DNA of 64,000 nucleotides from an uncultured Oscillospiraceae bacterium (GCA_900540535.1 UQGM01000002.1:29108-93107); one strand, 5' to 3'; shown: positions 17,026-26,374, numbered from the stretch's first letter. Numbers and translations are program-made. Notes: generated by a model not told the origin, from the letters alone.

Positions 17026-18876
17026 TTACACCTGTGAAACGTAATACTTAGCCTGCGATGTCCAAAGGCGATAATACTTTCCTGTTTCGTCACTGAGCAG
17101 CTCATCGTGTGAACCAAACTGGACAATCTGACCTTTATCAAAAACCATGATTTTATCACAGAATCGGCAGGAGGAAAGGCGATGTGATATATAAATGGCA
17201 GTCTTTCCTTTGGTAAATCCGTTAAAGCGGCTGTATATTTCAAATTCTGATATTGGGTCAAGTGCGGCAGTAGGTTCATCGAGAACTACAAAGGGAGCAT
17301 CACGATAAAGCGCACGGGCGATAGCAATTTTCTGCGCTTCACCACCTGAAATTTCGACTCCGTTGTCATCAAGCTTTTTGTAAAGTACTGTTTCTTCTTT
17401 TTTATCAAATTCCTTTACTCTGTCGGCAATTCCGGCCTCTTCAAGACATTGCCAAAGCTTTTCTTTATCATATTCTATTGAGGTGCTGACGTTCTGCGAA
17501 AGGGGAACGGCAAAAAGCGAAAAATCCTGAAAAACTACGGAGAAAATAGACATATACTCCTGTATATTATATTTTTTGATATTTATTCCATTGAGGAGTA
17601 TTTCTCCCTCTGTCGGGTCATAAAGACGGCAGAGAAGCTTGATAAATGTACTTTTACCTGAACCGTTAGCACCTACAAACGCAAGATGTTCACCTACTTT
17701 GAATTTCATTGATACATTTCTGAGTGCGTAGGAGTCAGAACCGGAATATTTAAAGCTGACATTTCTGAATTCGATTTCATAATCGTTATCGGTTCTTTTT
17801 TCAACGGGGAGAGTACCGAAATATCTGTCTGAATCATATTCCTTTATTCTTTTCAAATAGCTTATATTTTTCGCCCATGTTGTGGTCATCATGGGAATCA
17901 AAGAAAGCTGTGTTATGGCAGGAATAAGTACAGGAATAATACCTACGATAGCTACAACATTATCAGCGGTAAATGAACCGCTGTATGCTCTCAGAGCAAT
18001 ATATCCGTAGAAAATTCCTATGAGCAATGCCTGAAATACAGAAAGTAGCAAGTTATAATTCTTCACTTCGTTTATTTCGGTAAGACTTAATTCCTTTTCC
18101 TCATCTAAATATCTTTGATGCTCATGCTCTATGAAACTTTCAGCGTTATAAACCCTTATATCTTTTGCATTTTTATAATTTTCAGAGAAAACAAACCAAT
18201 ATTTAAACAATCCATAAGTTCTATACATACTGTCCATATGCGACGCTGCAATCTTTGAGAGCTTATTCCCGGTAATTATCATTGCGACTGCACAGAGCAT
18301 AAAAAGCAGAAGCGTTAAAACTGCTGCGAGCCATGAGGTAGCAAAATGGCTGCTATCGAAAGTCAAAATTTTACTTATGGTCGGAATAATTATTATAAGT
18401 GAATATACTAAACCGAAAATTCCATTCAAAACTTCCGATAAACCATAGTAGATGTAAACACCGATTGCGCCGCCATTATTGTTCATAACAACGTTATATG
18501 ATTTTAATAGATCTTGAAATGCTGAATTTTCAAGTAATGCATAATCTTTTTTTGTCACTATTTCAGAAAAGAACTTTTGCTCGTAAGAACGTATTAGATT
18601 AAAATTGTTTGAGTGTATTTCAGCAATAAATTTCTGTAAGTATGAAAAGATAAATACTGTCAAAACAGAAACAACGGCATAAATAGCAATTTCTTTTGGA
18701 GGGTTACCAGAAGAAATTTGAGCAGTTATCTGAGCGGAAAACCATACAGCAATAATTACAGACAGATGATTTAGCATAGCGTTCAGAATAAGTATTGGTA
18801 CAAAGCTTTTAGAAACGGATTTTGAAATTTCCATAGCAAAGCGAAAAGTTTCAAAATTTTCTTTCATTTGTTTCAT
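17026..18876 (-). CDS. ABC transporter, fused permease and ATPase (second half-transporter)
   Basis: A 616-residue half-transporter, probably an exporter. About six membrane helices occupy residues 15-320. The ATPase domain shows Walker A GANGSGKST, signature ISGGEAQK, Walker B FVVLDEPTAALDP and switch histidine ISHRLSS, so it looks catalytically competent. The start ATG at 18876 overlaps the stop of the partner gene by 4 nt (ATGA), which points to translational coupling and a heterodimer. Substrate unknown. The neighbouring kinase/regulator pair suggests peptide or antibiotic export; this is inference. Confidence 0.9.
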   Translation of the reverse strand: MKQMKENFETFRFAMEISKSVSKSFVPILILNAMLNHLSVIIAVWFSAQITAQISSGNPPKEIAIYAVVSVLTVFIFSYLQKFIAEIHSNNFNLIRSYEQKFFSEIVTKKDYALLENSAFQDLLKSYNVVMNNNGGAIGVYIYYGLSEVLNGIFGLVYSLIIIIPTISKILTFDSSHFATSWLAAVLTLLLFMLCAVAMIITGNKLSKIAASHMDSMYRTYGLFKYWFVFSENYKNAKDIRVYNAESFIEHEHQRYLDEEKELSLTEINEVKNYNLLLSVFQALLIGIFYGYIALRAYSGSFTADNVVAIVGIIPVLIPAITQLSLIPMMTTTWAKNISYLKRIKEYDSDRYFGTLPVEKRTDNDYEIEFRNVSFKYSGSDSYALRNVSMKFKVGEHLAFVGANGSGKSTFIKLLCRLYDPTEGEILLNGINIKKYNIQEYMSIFSVVFQDFSLFAVPLSQNVSTSIEYDKEKLWQCLEEAGIADRVKEFDKKEETVLYKKLDDNGVEISGGEAQKIAIARALYRDAPFVVLDEPTAALDPISEFEIYSRFNGFTKGKTAIYISHRLSSCRFCDKIMVFDKGQIVQFGSHDELLSDETGKYYRLWTSQAKYYVSQV

Positions 18877-20708
18877 AAAACTTCACCTCCGCTTATTTCT
18901 TCATTATAGTAATAGCTTTGCATATAATACATTTTATAATAGTCGCCTTTTCTCTCCATAAGTTCTTTATGTGTTCCTGTTTCGGTAATTTCGCCGTCTT
19001 TTATAAAAATTACCTTATCGCAAAAAGCAGTGCTTGCAAGGCGGTGAGAAATATAAAACGAAGTTCTTCCCTTGGTGATTTCACTGTATTTAGTATAAAT
19101 ATCATTTTCAGCAATGGGGTCGAGGGCAGCGGTAGGCTCGTCAAGAATCATAATAGGAGCTTCTTTATATATTGCACGGGCAAGGAGTAACTTTTGAGTT
19201 TCACCGCCGGAAAGTTCTACGGCATCAGGATAAAGGTCTTTATGCAGTCTTGTATTTACACCGCCGGGAAGAGATTCTATTTTTTCGCTTAAGTCTGCAA
19301 ATTCAATAACTCTGTTCAGTTTATCTTTGTCAACGTCTTCACATAATGCAATGTTCTTTTCAATAGATGCCGGCAAAGTGAAGATATCCTGAAATACTGC
19401 TGAAAAAAGTTTGCAGCGCTCCTTTTTATTTAAACTGCTTGCATCTTTTCCGTTAATAAGGATTTTTCCCTTTGTTGGATTATAAAATCCTAACAGCAGC
19501 TTCATAGCGGTTGTTTTACCCGCTCCGTTCATACCGACAATAGCCACCTTTTCGCCTGCTGAGGCTTTAAAATTAAAATCTTTTATTACATCTGTCTTTC
19601 CGTTATAACTAAAGCTGACGTTTTGAAACTCTATTTCACATTTAGATGGAACTTCTTTTATAATTTCAACTGCCTTTTCATCATCTTCCAAATCAAGATA
19701 TTTTCTGAAATCATCACAGTAAAGATGTGAACGGTAAATCACATTAATATCGTTGGATATTGCTGTTATCCAGTTTGCAGCTCCTGTTATTACAGAATAA
19801 TAAAAAGCAAAATCACCGGCAGACAGTTTTTCGTGTGAGTAAAGGTATATTAATACTCCGAAAACTGCTCCGTCCCGAAGAAATATAAGAAGTGCTGCCG
19901 CAAAATTCAGAAAATTCTTTTTTTTCGTATACTGCTTGAGGAACGTTTTTTTATCATAAATAAGTATGTCTATTAAAGGAGAAAACCATGAAACGATATT
20001 AAAAATTCTCATATCTTTTGCCGGCTTTGGATTTGAGGATTCTCTTGAAAGATAATATGTTTTCATTGTATTGGAATCCAAGTCACGCAAAACCTTAATA
20101 TCATTTTCTGTCAAAGCTAAGCCGATAAATAAATTTATAATTCCTGCTATAAGAGTTATTACGATAATAAGCGGATCTGCCAGAGCAATTATGGCCATAA
20201 AAGCCGAAACTCCTGAAAAAGTTATAATTACTTGACAGCAGCTGCTCATTATTATAGCTGCTCCATCCACTGAATTTCCAAACATGCGTTCGGCTTTTAA
20301 TAAAATTTTGTGTTTTTCATAATTTTCAAGATTTTCATAATCTGTTGAAAGATTTTTTGCCAAAAATCTATTTTCACAATAGTCAAACCTTAAACGGTTT
20401 GAAAAGAAATAAAAATAGATTTCATAGTATTTCTGCATTGCACCAAAAATAATGTTCAGCACTGCAAAAGCTAAAACAGCGGTAACGAGAACTTCCGGCG
20501 AAACATTGCCGGTTATGGTATCCACAAGTACTTTAAACATTACCGTAGCTGCAAGAGGGGAGAGGATACTGGGAATTATCTTACAGAGCATTGTTCTGTA
20601 AACCTTACCGCCGTAGTCACGGTTTTCCTGTCTGAGCATATCAAGACAGTATTTTGTGTTCTGCCAAAAGGTATATTTAGTCTTTTCTTTTTCTTTCAAG
20701 GTGCTCAC
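18873..20708 (-). CDS. ABC transporter, fused permease and ATPase (first half-transporter)
   Basis: A 611-residue half-transporter, partner of the gene at 17026-18876. Membrane helices fall in about residues 45-310. The ATPase domain has Walker A GMNGAGKTT, signature LSGGETQK, Walker B IMILDEPTAALDP and ISHRLAS. The start is uncertain: the GTG at 20708 touches the AAGGAAGGTGAG site, while the TTG at 20699 has a proper 6-nt spacing and is preferred. Upstream lies a promoter region with two LytTR-type direct repeats, so expression is probably controlled by the adjacent regulator. Confidence 0.9.
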   Translation of the reverse strand: MSTLKEKEKTKYTFWQNTKYCLDMLRQENRDYGGKVYRTMLCKIIPSILSPLAATVMFKVLVDTITGNVSPEVLVTAVLAFAVLNIIFGAMQKYYEIYFYFFSNRLRFDYCENRFLAKNLSTDYENLENYEKHKILLKAERMFGNSVDGAAIIMSSCCQVIITFSGVSAFMAIIALADPLIIVITLIAGIINLFIGLALTENDIKVLRDLDSNTMKTYYLSRESSNPKPAKDMRIFNIVSWFSPLIDILIYDKKTFLKQYTKKKNFLNFAAALLIFLRDGAVFGVLIYLYSHEKLSAGDFAFYYSVITGAANWITAISNDINVIYRSHLYCDDFRKYLDLEDDEKAVEIIKEVPSKCEIEFQNVSFSYNGKTDVIKDFNFKASAGEKVAIVGMNGAGKTTAMKLLLGFYNPTKGKILINGKDASSLNKKERCKLFSAVFQDIFTLPASIEKNIALCEDVDKDKLNRVIEFADLSEKIESLPGGVNTRLHKDLYPDAVELSGGETQKLLLARAIYKEAPIMILDEPTAALDPIAENDIYTKYSEITKGRTSFYISHRLASTAFCDKVIFIKDGEITETGTHKELMERKGDYYKMYYMQSYYYNEEISGGEVL

Positions 20709-20722
20709 CTTCCTTCACGTGA

Positions 20723-20790
20723 ACTATACCATAAAATGCATTTAAAAAGTAAAAATGTGCACGAACGGTATCTATTCGTGCACGAACGGT
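20723..20790 (-). promoter_or_regulatory. LytTR-type direct-repeat operator and promoter for the ABC genes
   Basis: Minus strand carries ACCGTTCGTGCAC twice, at 20778-20790 and 20757-20769, exactly 21 bp apart. The ACCGTTCGT part fits the LytTR/AgrA recognition pattern [TA][AC][CA]GTTN[AG][TC]. Downstream is TATAGT (20723-20728) with TG in extended -10 position and a poor -35, as expected for an activator-dependent promoter. The repeat nearer the kinase overlaps the first base of its stop codon. Confidence 0.7.
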
Positions 20791-21512
20791 CAAAGTGGGA
20801 GCATAACTTCCGTTGCAAAGACATCTTTTTCATCCTGACGGTTGACATATCCAGAATATTTTGCGGCAATTGAGTCTATTCTTTTTAAACCATATCCGTG
20901 GCTTTTTCCTTTTGTAGAAAAATACTCTTTGCCGGATTTCTTGAGTTTTCCGCCTACGGAATTTGTAACGGAAATATAAAGCTGTCCTTTAAATACTCCT
21001 ATGTATATTCTTATAAATCTGTCTTCTTCATTTTCAATCTGCATTACCGATTCAATAGCGTTATCTATAAGATTACCGATTACAGCACATAAATCGGTTT
21101 CAGTAACTGTCAGTGTGGCCGGAACATGTGCGTCCGCCTTGATATTTATTCCTTTGCCTTTCGCAGAAACAAGCTTACTGTTAAGTATAGCGTCAATCAT
21201 CACGTTACCAGTTTTAAGGACAGTATCAATTTCCATTAAATCTGCATTGAGAGTTTTAAGGTAATTGTCAAGTAAATCATATTCTTTCATCTGCAAATGC
21301 GCTTTCATAGTCTGAATATGATTTTTATAGTCATGCCTCCATCCTCGCACCTGACGGTACATACTCTCAACTTCTTCATAATGCTGTTTTAAAAGTGCGT
21401 TTTGGTAATCCTCAAGTTTCTTATCGGTGTAGTATTTAATCATAAATCTTACAGTAAAAAAAATCAAAATAAGAAACAATACTGCCGCACAGACAATTAT
21501 AAATATCTTCAT
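20790..21512 (-). CDS. GHKL-type sensor histidine kinase, short form
   Basis: A 240-residue kinase of the AgrC/CitA-like GHKL class. There is one N-terminal membrane helix (about residues 3-26), a short coiled linker, the phosphoacceptor block WRHDYKNH, the N box NLIDNAIESV and the G box SHGYGLKRI. AgrC-type kinases usually have five to seven membrane helices that bind a peptide; here the sensor domain is nearly absent, so it may sense through the transporter or inside the cell. The ATG overlaps the regulator's stop as TAATG, showing translational coupling. Confidence 0.9.
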   Translation of the reverse strand: MKIFIIVCAAVLFLILIFFTVRFMIKYYTDKKLEDYQNALLKQHYEEVESMYRQVRGWRHDYKNHIQTMKAHLQMKEYDLLDNYLKTLNADLMEIDTVLKTGNVMIDAILNSKLVSAKGKGINIKADAHVPATLTVTETDLCAVIGNLIDNAIESVMQIENEEDRFIRIYIGVFKGQLYISVTNSVGGKLKKSGKEYFSTKGKSHGYGLKRIDSIAAKYSGYVNRQDEKDVFATEVMLPL

Positions 21513-22225
21513 TATATCTTCCCCTTATAGTAAGAAATAAAAGAATCATTTACATCGTTATACATTCTGCGGCTTATGGGAACTGTTTTGCCGCTATCCA
21601 AGAGAACTTCGTATTTTTTAATTAGTTTTACGCATTTTAAATTTATTCCATATGAACGGTGACATTTGACAAATTTATCCGCAGAAAACTTTGCCATAAC
21701 CGCATTCATGCCGCTTTGTACTTCCAGAGCTCCGCTTTCAGTATAAACAGATGTACTGTGAGAAAACGCCTCAAGATATTCTATTTCATCCTCATAGATA
21801 GCTATTGTTTCTCCGTCAATTTCCAAAACGATCTTTTTATTATCAGAAGTATTATTTCTATCAGAAGCCGCTGAAAGAGCATCAAAAAGTCTGTTTTCAT
21901 CAATAGGTTTTAAAAGATAATTGATGGCGTACACATTATAACCTTCACCTATGAAATCGGATATACCGGTAACGAATATAATACTGATTTTATCATTCAG
22001 TTTTCTAAGTTCTTTCGCAAGTTCCATACCATTCTGTCCCGACATTTGTATATCGAGTACAGCAATATCAAATCGGTTTTTGCCGTATTCAAACCAAAAT
22101 TCTTCCGCACTTTCAAAAAAACTGAGAACACATGGTTTATTCATTGTATCGGACCATTTTTTAATAACATCGCTAAGATATTCGAGCTGACTTTTTTCAT
22201 CATCACAAACAGCTATATTAATCAT
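21512..22225 (-). CDS. LytTR-family response regulator
   Basis: A 237-residue regulator. The N-terminal receiver shows the acidic pair DDE near residue 8, the phosphorylation site in VLDIQMSG near 57, and the conserved lysine in LLKPID near 106. The C-terminal LytTR DNA-binding domain includes YLEAFSHSTSVYT and FVKCHRSYGINL. It is probably phosphorylated by the kinase downstream and a good candidate to bind the two direct repeats at 20757-20790. The GGAGG site lies about 14 nt from the ATG, longer than usual. Confidence 0.93.
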   Translation of the reverse strand: MINIAVCDDEKSQLEYLSDVIKKWSDTMNKPCVLSFFESAEEFWFEYGKNRFDIAVLDIQMSGQNGMELAKELRKLNDKISIIFVTGISDFIGEGYNVYAINYLLKPIDENRLFDALSAASDRNNTSDNKKIVLEIDGETIAIYEDEIEYLEAFSHSTSVYTESGALEVQSGMNAVMAKFSADKFVKCHRSYGINLKCVKLIKKYEVLLDSGKTVPISRRMYNDVNDSFISYYKGKI

Positions 22226-22269
22226 TATATTACTTTACAACCTCCGAAAACTTTATAAACATCTATTAC

Positions 22270-22299
22270 ATTATAGAAATATTAAGCTAATATTTTTAA
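22270..22299 (-). promoter_or_regulatory. Weak promoter of the kinase/regulator operon with palindrome
   Basis: Minus strand TATAAT at 22270-22275 with a poor -35 TTAAAA at 22294-22299. The spacer contains the near-palindrome AATATTA-AGC-TAATATT (22278-22294), a possible operator. Confidence 0.35.
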
Positions 22300-22448
22300 T
22301 AATTATTTATTTTAACATAAAACAATCCGTTATGCCATAGGAATATCTGTTCAGAAAACATATTCAAATTTCTCAAACTGAAAATTTAACCTTTAAAAAT
22401 TGACAGTTTATTGTTTTTTTATAACGTTCTTATTCATTATTTTGACTA

Positions 22449-22476
22449 TTGTTTTTTGCGTTTATGGTGTTATAAT
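22449..22476 (+). promoter_or_regulatory. Promoter of the V-type ATPase operon
   Basis: TTGTTT at 22449-22454, 16-nt spacer, TATAAT at 22471-22476 preceded by TG (extended -10). Farther upstream TTGACA at about 22408 has a TATAAC 15 nt on and could be a second, weaker start. Confidence 0.6.
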
Positions 22477-22519
22477 TAATGACAGATTTTAAGTCTTGCT
22501 TTTATTGTGAGGTGGAATT

Positions 22520-22831
22520 ATGGATGATATGCTCAAGGTATTAATGGATATGGATGCGGCCGCAAGAGAACGCACCGATGAAGTTAAGGCCATGAAAGAT
22601 AATAATCAAAGCAAGCTTGCTGCACAAAAATCAGAAATAATTGAGAAAAAGATGAAGCAAGCGCAATCACAGGCAGATAAATTTGCCGGTGAATTAGCTG
22701 AAGAAACCGAAAAGCGCATTGAAGAAATTAAAATCAAAAGCGAAAAATCACTTTCGGATATGGAAAAGCTTGCCGATGAAAGTCGAAAAAAATGGGTTGA
22801 CGAAATAGTTGCAAGAGCTTTGAGCAATTAA
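22520..22831 (+). CDS. V-type ATPase coiled-coil stator subunit (G/H-like)
   Basis: A 103-residue, highly charged protein that is almost entirely one predicted coiled coil, rich in K/E heptads (EIIEKKMKQAQSQADKF and EETEKRIEEIKIKSEK). Such proteins pair with subunit E to make the peripheral stalk of V/A-type ATPases. It is the first gene of the operon and starts with an ATG after GAGGTGG. The call rests on position, size and coiled-coil character, since sequence conservation in this subunit is low. Confidence 0.85.
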   Translation: MDDMLKVLMDMDAAARERTDEVKAMKDNNQSKLAAQKSEIIEKKMKQAQSQADKFAGELAEETEKRIEEIKIKSEKSLSDMEKLADESRKKWVDEIVARALSN

Positions 22832-22867
22832 TTTCTTTAATAATTGAGAAAGGAAGGTGAGTTCCTT

Positions 22868-23917
22868 ATGCTTTCAAAGTTTGCAGCTAACTCCATTATG
22901 GCAAAAGCCCATGCTTTATACGGGCGCAAGCTGACATCAAAGAATTACAGTGATTTGCTTGCATGTAAAAGCGTAGGGGAAGCGGCTTCTTACTTAAAAA
23001 CACGTACAGCTTATGCTGAGGTTATGGAAAACTGTGCTGCAGCTTCTCTTCACAGAACACAGCTGGAAACCATATTAAAACAAAGGGTATTTAATCAGTG
23101 CATATCACTTTGTAGATATGAGATGTCCATAGGTCAGGACTTTTATAAGTATTTTATGATTCAAGGGGATATCGAGCAGATAATAACCTGTCTGCGTTTG
23201 CTTTCCACTTCTGATCCTAATGATTATCTTATGATTGTACCTGATTTCTTTAATCAGCATACAGAAATCGATTTGTACGCACTTGCATCCGCAAAGAACA
23301 TGAAAGGTGTTCTGGAAGCTCTCAATGGGTCTCCATACAGGGCGGTAATAGAACCTTATTTTACGGAAGATATAGACAATATCAGCATAACACAAATCGA
23401 AACTGCACTGGAAGAGTATATGTATTCAGAAATAGAAAAGCTTATAGTTTCTTCTTTCCCGAAAAAAACCGGTGAAGAGATTATGGACTTTTTCAAAGCA
23501 CGAGCCGATTTATTATACATTGTACGGTTGTACCGTATAAAAAAGTTTTACAAAAACAATGATAATATCTTTTGGGCAATGCATGCTGAACACAAATATT
23601 CTTTACTCAGCAAAAGAGTACTGGATGAAATGAAAAACGCTAAAACCTGTGATGAGCTTATGGCTGTTGTAGACAAAAGCTTGTACGGCAGCGATTTCAG
23701 ACGTTTTGAATTTAAATATATTGAAGATTGCGTACAGCGTGTAGCGTTTTATCGCAGCCTGCGCAATTTCCGATATTCAACAAATCCTTATCTTATCATG
23801 CTCTGTTACGTCTATTTGGCGGAAACCGAACTGGATAACGTTATTCACATTATAGAAGGTATACGTTACGATGTTCCAAGAGAAGAAATAGCCTCTCTTC
23901 TTGTCGGAGCTGATTGA
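22868..23917 (+). CDS. ntpC: V-type ATPase subunit C (central-stalk/rotor cap, d-like)
   Basis: A 349-residue soluble subunit that couples the central stalk to the membrane proteolipid ring. It begins with SKFAANSIMAKAHALYGR, typical of the vATP-synt_AC39 family, and ends with a helical YVYLAETELDNVIHIIEGIRY segment. The ATG at 22868 follows AAGGAAGGTGAG; an upstream TTG at 22844 is rejected. In many bacterial operons C lies after E; here it is second. Confidence 0.92.
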   Translation: MLSKFAANSIMAKAHALYGRKLTSKNYSDLLACKSVGEAASYLKTRTAYAEVMENCAAASLHRTQLETILKQRVFNQCISLCRYEMSIGQDFYKYFMIQGDIEQIITCLRLLSTSDPNDYLMIVPDFFNQHTEIDLYALASAKNMKGVLEALNGSPYRAVIEPYFTEDIDNISITQIETALEEYMYSEIEKLIVSSFPKKTGEEIMDFFKARADLLYIVRLYRIKKFYKNNDNIFWAMHAEHKYSLLSKRVLDEMKNAKTCDELMAVVDKSLYGSDFRRFEFKYIEDCVQRVAFYRSLRNFRYSTNPYLIMLCYVYLAETELDNVIHIIEGIRYDVPREEIASLLVGAD

Positions 23918-23936
23918 CATGTTAGGGGGTTAAATT

Positions 23937-25862
23937 TTGGCAGTAGAAAAAATGAAACTGGTGAAGGTTGTCGGCGTTCTGAGTCATCTTGATGAGTTTC
24001 TTTCCGCAGCATGCGCAGAGGGATTCTTCCAGCCTGAACAGGCGACGCAATTTATTTCATCAAGTCTTGGATTTGAAGCACTTTCTGAAGAAAATCCCTA
24101 TTCGACTCTTCTTCAGAAAATTGAAGAGCTTGCTTCCGCTTCAGGATTTGAACTTAAATCCGTAAAAGTGGATCCGCATGACATGAATTTTTCTGAAGAT
24201 TCTAAAGGTTACATTTACGATCTTGCAGATAAATTTGCTAAACTTAATGATGAACGCAAACAACTGGAAGAACAGCTGAAAACCTGTGAAGTGGCAATTG
24301 AACAGTATAGCCATTTTACCGGGCTTGATATGAACCTTGAAAAGATTCTTAATTGCGAATACATTAAATTCAGATTCGGTCACATGCCCAAGGAGTCAAA
24401 AATCAAACTGGCTGCTTATTCGGATGATGCAAGTTTACTGTTTGTTCCATGTTCATCGGATAAAACAGAGGAGTGGGGCGTATACTTTGCTCCAAAAGAA
24501 AAAATAGCAGAAGTCGACAGAATTTTTGCTAAACTTGCTTTTGAAAGACTGCGAATTCCGCTTGCAGTAGGTACTCCCGAAGAGATCATTGCGGCTATTA
24601 ATGAAAACATTGAGATACTTCGCAGTGAGATAAAAGAGTGCGGAGAGAGAGCTTTGGAAAACTGGAATAAGGAAGAAAGCAAATGCAACCTTGTTTATTC
24701 TCAGCTTAAGTATCTATCATTACTGTTTGAACTGAGGAAATTTGCCGCTGTTTATTATGATGGATTTTTCAATCTTAACTGGTTTTTCTATACCGGATGG
24801 ATTCCGGAAAGCAAAACCGATGACTTTGAAAAATTAGTCAAAAAAATAGATACTCTTTCCTTTGAATCAGAAACAGTATCTTCTGAGAGCAAAGTTCAAG
24901 CACCGACAAAGCTCAAAAACAAACGAATATTCCGTCCGTTTGAGTATATCGTTGAGATGTTCGGTGTTCCGTCTTCCGATGACGTCGATGTAACTTCTTT
25001 TGTTGCAATAACCTATACAGTTATGTTTGGACTCATGTTCGGTGACTTAGGTCAAGGTTTTGTGCTTGCCGTTGCCGGTTTTATCATGTGGAAATTCATG
25101 CACATGGCAATGGGTAAAATCCTCGTTCCATGCGGAATATCGGCCATGGTTGCCGGAACAGTATACGGTTCATTCTTCGGATATGAACACGCTTTGGATC
25201 CACTTTATCACGCCCTTGGATTTGCCGAAAAGCCTGTGGACGTAATGGATTCGATCAATGGTATGCTTTTAATGGCAATAGGTATAGGAATCGTCTTGCT
25301 GGTATGCTCAATGCTTATATTCATGTATAAGAGCATAAAAAATAAACGGATTGGCGAAGCGTTGTTCAGTCAAAACGGACTTGCCGGAATTGTACTGTAC
25401 TTATGCGGAGTATGTTTCGTACTAGATTTTATGGGTGCAGAAAGTTTCCTTCCAAAGCCGGTGTTCATTGCTGGAATGCTTATTTCCATTTTAGTGATTT
25501 TCTTTAAAGAAATCCTTATCGGTCTTGTTGACAAGCATCCGGACTGGAAGCCTGAGAGTATAGGAGATTTCATACTCGAAAATGCTTTTGAAATTTTTGA
25601 GTACATCCTTTCTTTCTTCAGCAATACCGTTTCTTTCCTGAGAATTTCAGCATTCGTGCTTGTTCACTCAGGTATGATGATGGCCGTTTTCGCAATAGCA
25701 AAGGACGGCAATATCATCGTTGTCATTCTCGGCAATATTCTCGTTATGTGTCTTGAAGCATTGTTCGTCTCAATTCAGGCAATGCGTCTTGAATATTACG
25801 AACTGTTCAGCCGTTGTTATTCAGGTGAGGGCAGAGCCTTTGAACCTGTAAAAATAAACTAA
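23937..25862 (+). CDS. ntpI: V-type ATPase subunit I (membrane a subunit)
   Basis: The stator membrane subunit forming the ion half-channels with the c ring; 641 residues. The N-terminal half is soluble with coiled segments (about 90-120 and 200-240), and from about residue 360 there are seven or eight membrane helices (VTSFVAITYTVMFGLMFGD onward), ending in the conserved LRISAFVLVHSG and QAMRLEYYELFSRCY. The start is TTG at 23937 after AGGGGGT, the same unusual start that subunit D uses. Confidence 0.95.
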   Translation: MAVEKMKLVKVVGVLSHLDEFLSAACAEGFFQPEQATQFISSSLGFEALSEENPYSTLLQKIEELASASGFELKSVKVDPHDMNFSEDSKGYIYDLADKFAKLNDERKQLEEQLKTCEVAIEQYSHFTGLDMNLEKILNCEYIKFRFGHMPKESKIKLAAYSDDASLLFVPCSSDKTEEWGVYFAPKEKIAEVDRIFAKLAFERLRIPLAVGTPEEIIAAINENIEILRSEIKECGERALENWNKEESKCNLVYSQLKYLSLLFELRKFAAVYYDGFFNLNWFFYTGWIPESKTDDFEKLVKKIDTLSFESETVSSESKVQAPTKLKNKRIFRPFEYIVEMFGVPSSDDVDVTSFVAITYTVMFGLMFGDLGQGFVLAVAGFIMWKFMHMAMGKILVPCGISAMVAGTVYGSFFGYEHALDPLYHALGFAEKPVDVMDSINGMLLMAIGIGIVLLVCSMLIFMYKSIKNKRIGEALFSQNGLAGIVLYLCGVCFVLDFMGAESFLPKPVFIAGMLISILVIFFKEILIGLVDKHPDWKPESIGDFILENAFEIFEYILSFFSNTVSFLRISAFVLVHSGMMMAVFAIAKDGNIIVVILGNILVMCLEALFVSIQAMRLEYYELFSRCYSGEGRAFEPVKIN

Positions 25863-25891
25863 AAACTCTAACATAATCGGAGGTATTTAAA

Positions 25892-26374
25892 ATGTCTGCA
25901 ATTATTTACACTATGATTATCATTCTTCCTATCGCTTTCCTTACTTTTTCAATTTACCGTATGTTCAAAAAGCAGTCCGAAGGCCAGGCTGTTAAAAAGT
26001 CCCTTAAATCACATTTTGCTGGACTTGCTGTTTTAGCTGTACTTATGGCTTGCCTCGCATTTACAGCTTCCGCTGCAAATGAAAACGACAAGGCTCCCGC
26101 TGATAACGCTACTGTTGCGACTCAGCAGGAAACAGAGAAGACCGCTCAGACTTCTCAGGATTCCGGTAAAGGTCTTGTTATGATCGCTGCCGGTCTCGCT
26201 ATGGGTCTTTCAGGTATAGGCGGCGGTATCGCTGTTGCTGCCGGTGCTCCCGCAGCTATTGCTGCTACCAGTGAGAACCCCAAATCATTCGCTAAATCCA
26301 TGATTTTCGTTGCTCTTGGTGAAGCTATTGCTATTTACGGTCTTGTTATCGCTATTATGATAATGAACAGCTAA
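25892..26374 (+). CDS. ntpK: V-type ATPase subunit K (proteolipid c) with N-terminal extension
   Basis: A 160-residue rotor-ring subunit. The C-terminal 70 residues are a normal two-helix c unit: glycine-rich GLAMGLSGIGGGIAVAAG, then ALGEAIAIYG carrying the ion-binding glutamate E144. The first 60 residues are not a second c unit. They contain one membrane helix (about 3-22), a basic loop, then LAVLAVLMACLAFTASA-AN, which looks like a signal peptide with an AxA cleavage site at 61, followed by a 30-residue hydrophilic linker. E144 is followed by alanine, not the Ser/Thr common in Na+ rings, so ion choice is unclear. Confidence 0.93.
   Translation: MSAIIYTMIIILPIAFLTFSIYRMFKKQSEGQAVKKSLKSHFAGLAVLAVLMACLAFTASAANENDKAPADNATVATQQETEKTAQTSQDSGKGLVMIAAGLAMGLSGIGGGIAVAAGAPAAIAATSENPKSFAKSMIFVALGEAIAIYGLVIAIMIMNS

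Noticed and set aside
22226..22519. Riboswitch or small RNA in the divergent region before the V-ATPase operon
   Set aside because: AT-rich with promoter elements and a short palindrome only; no conserved riboswitch core was seen.
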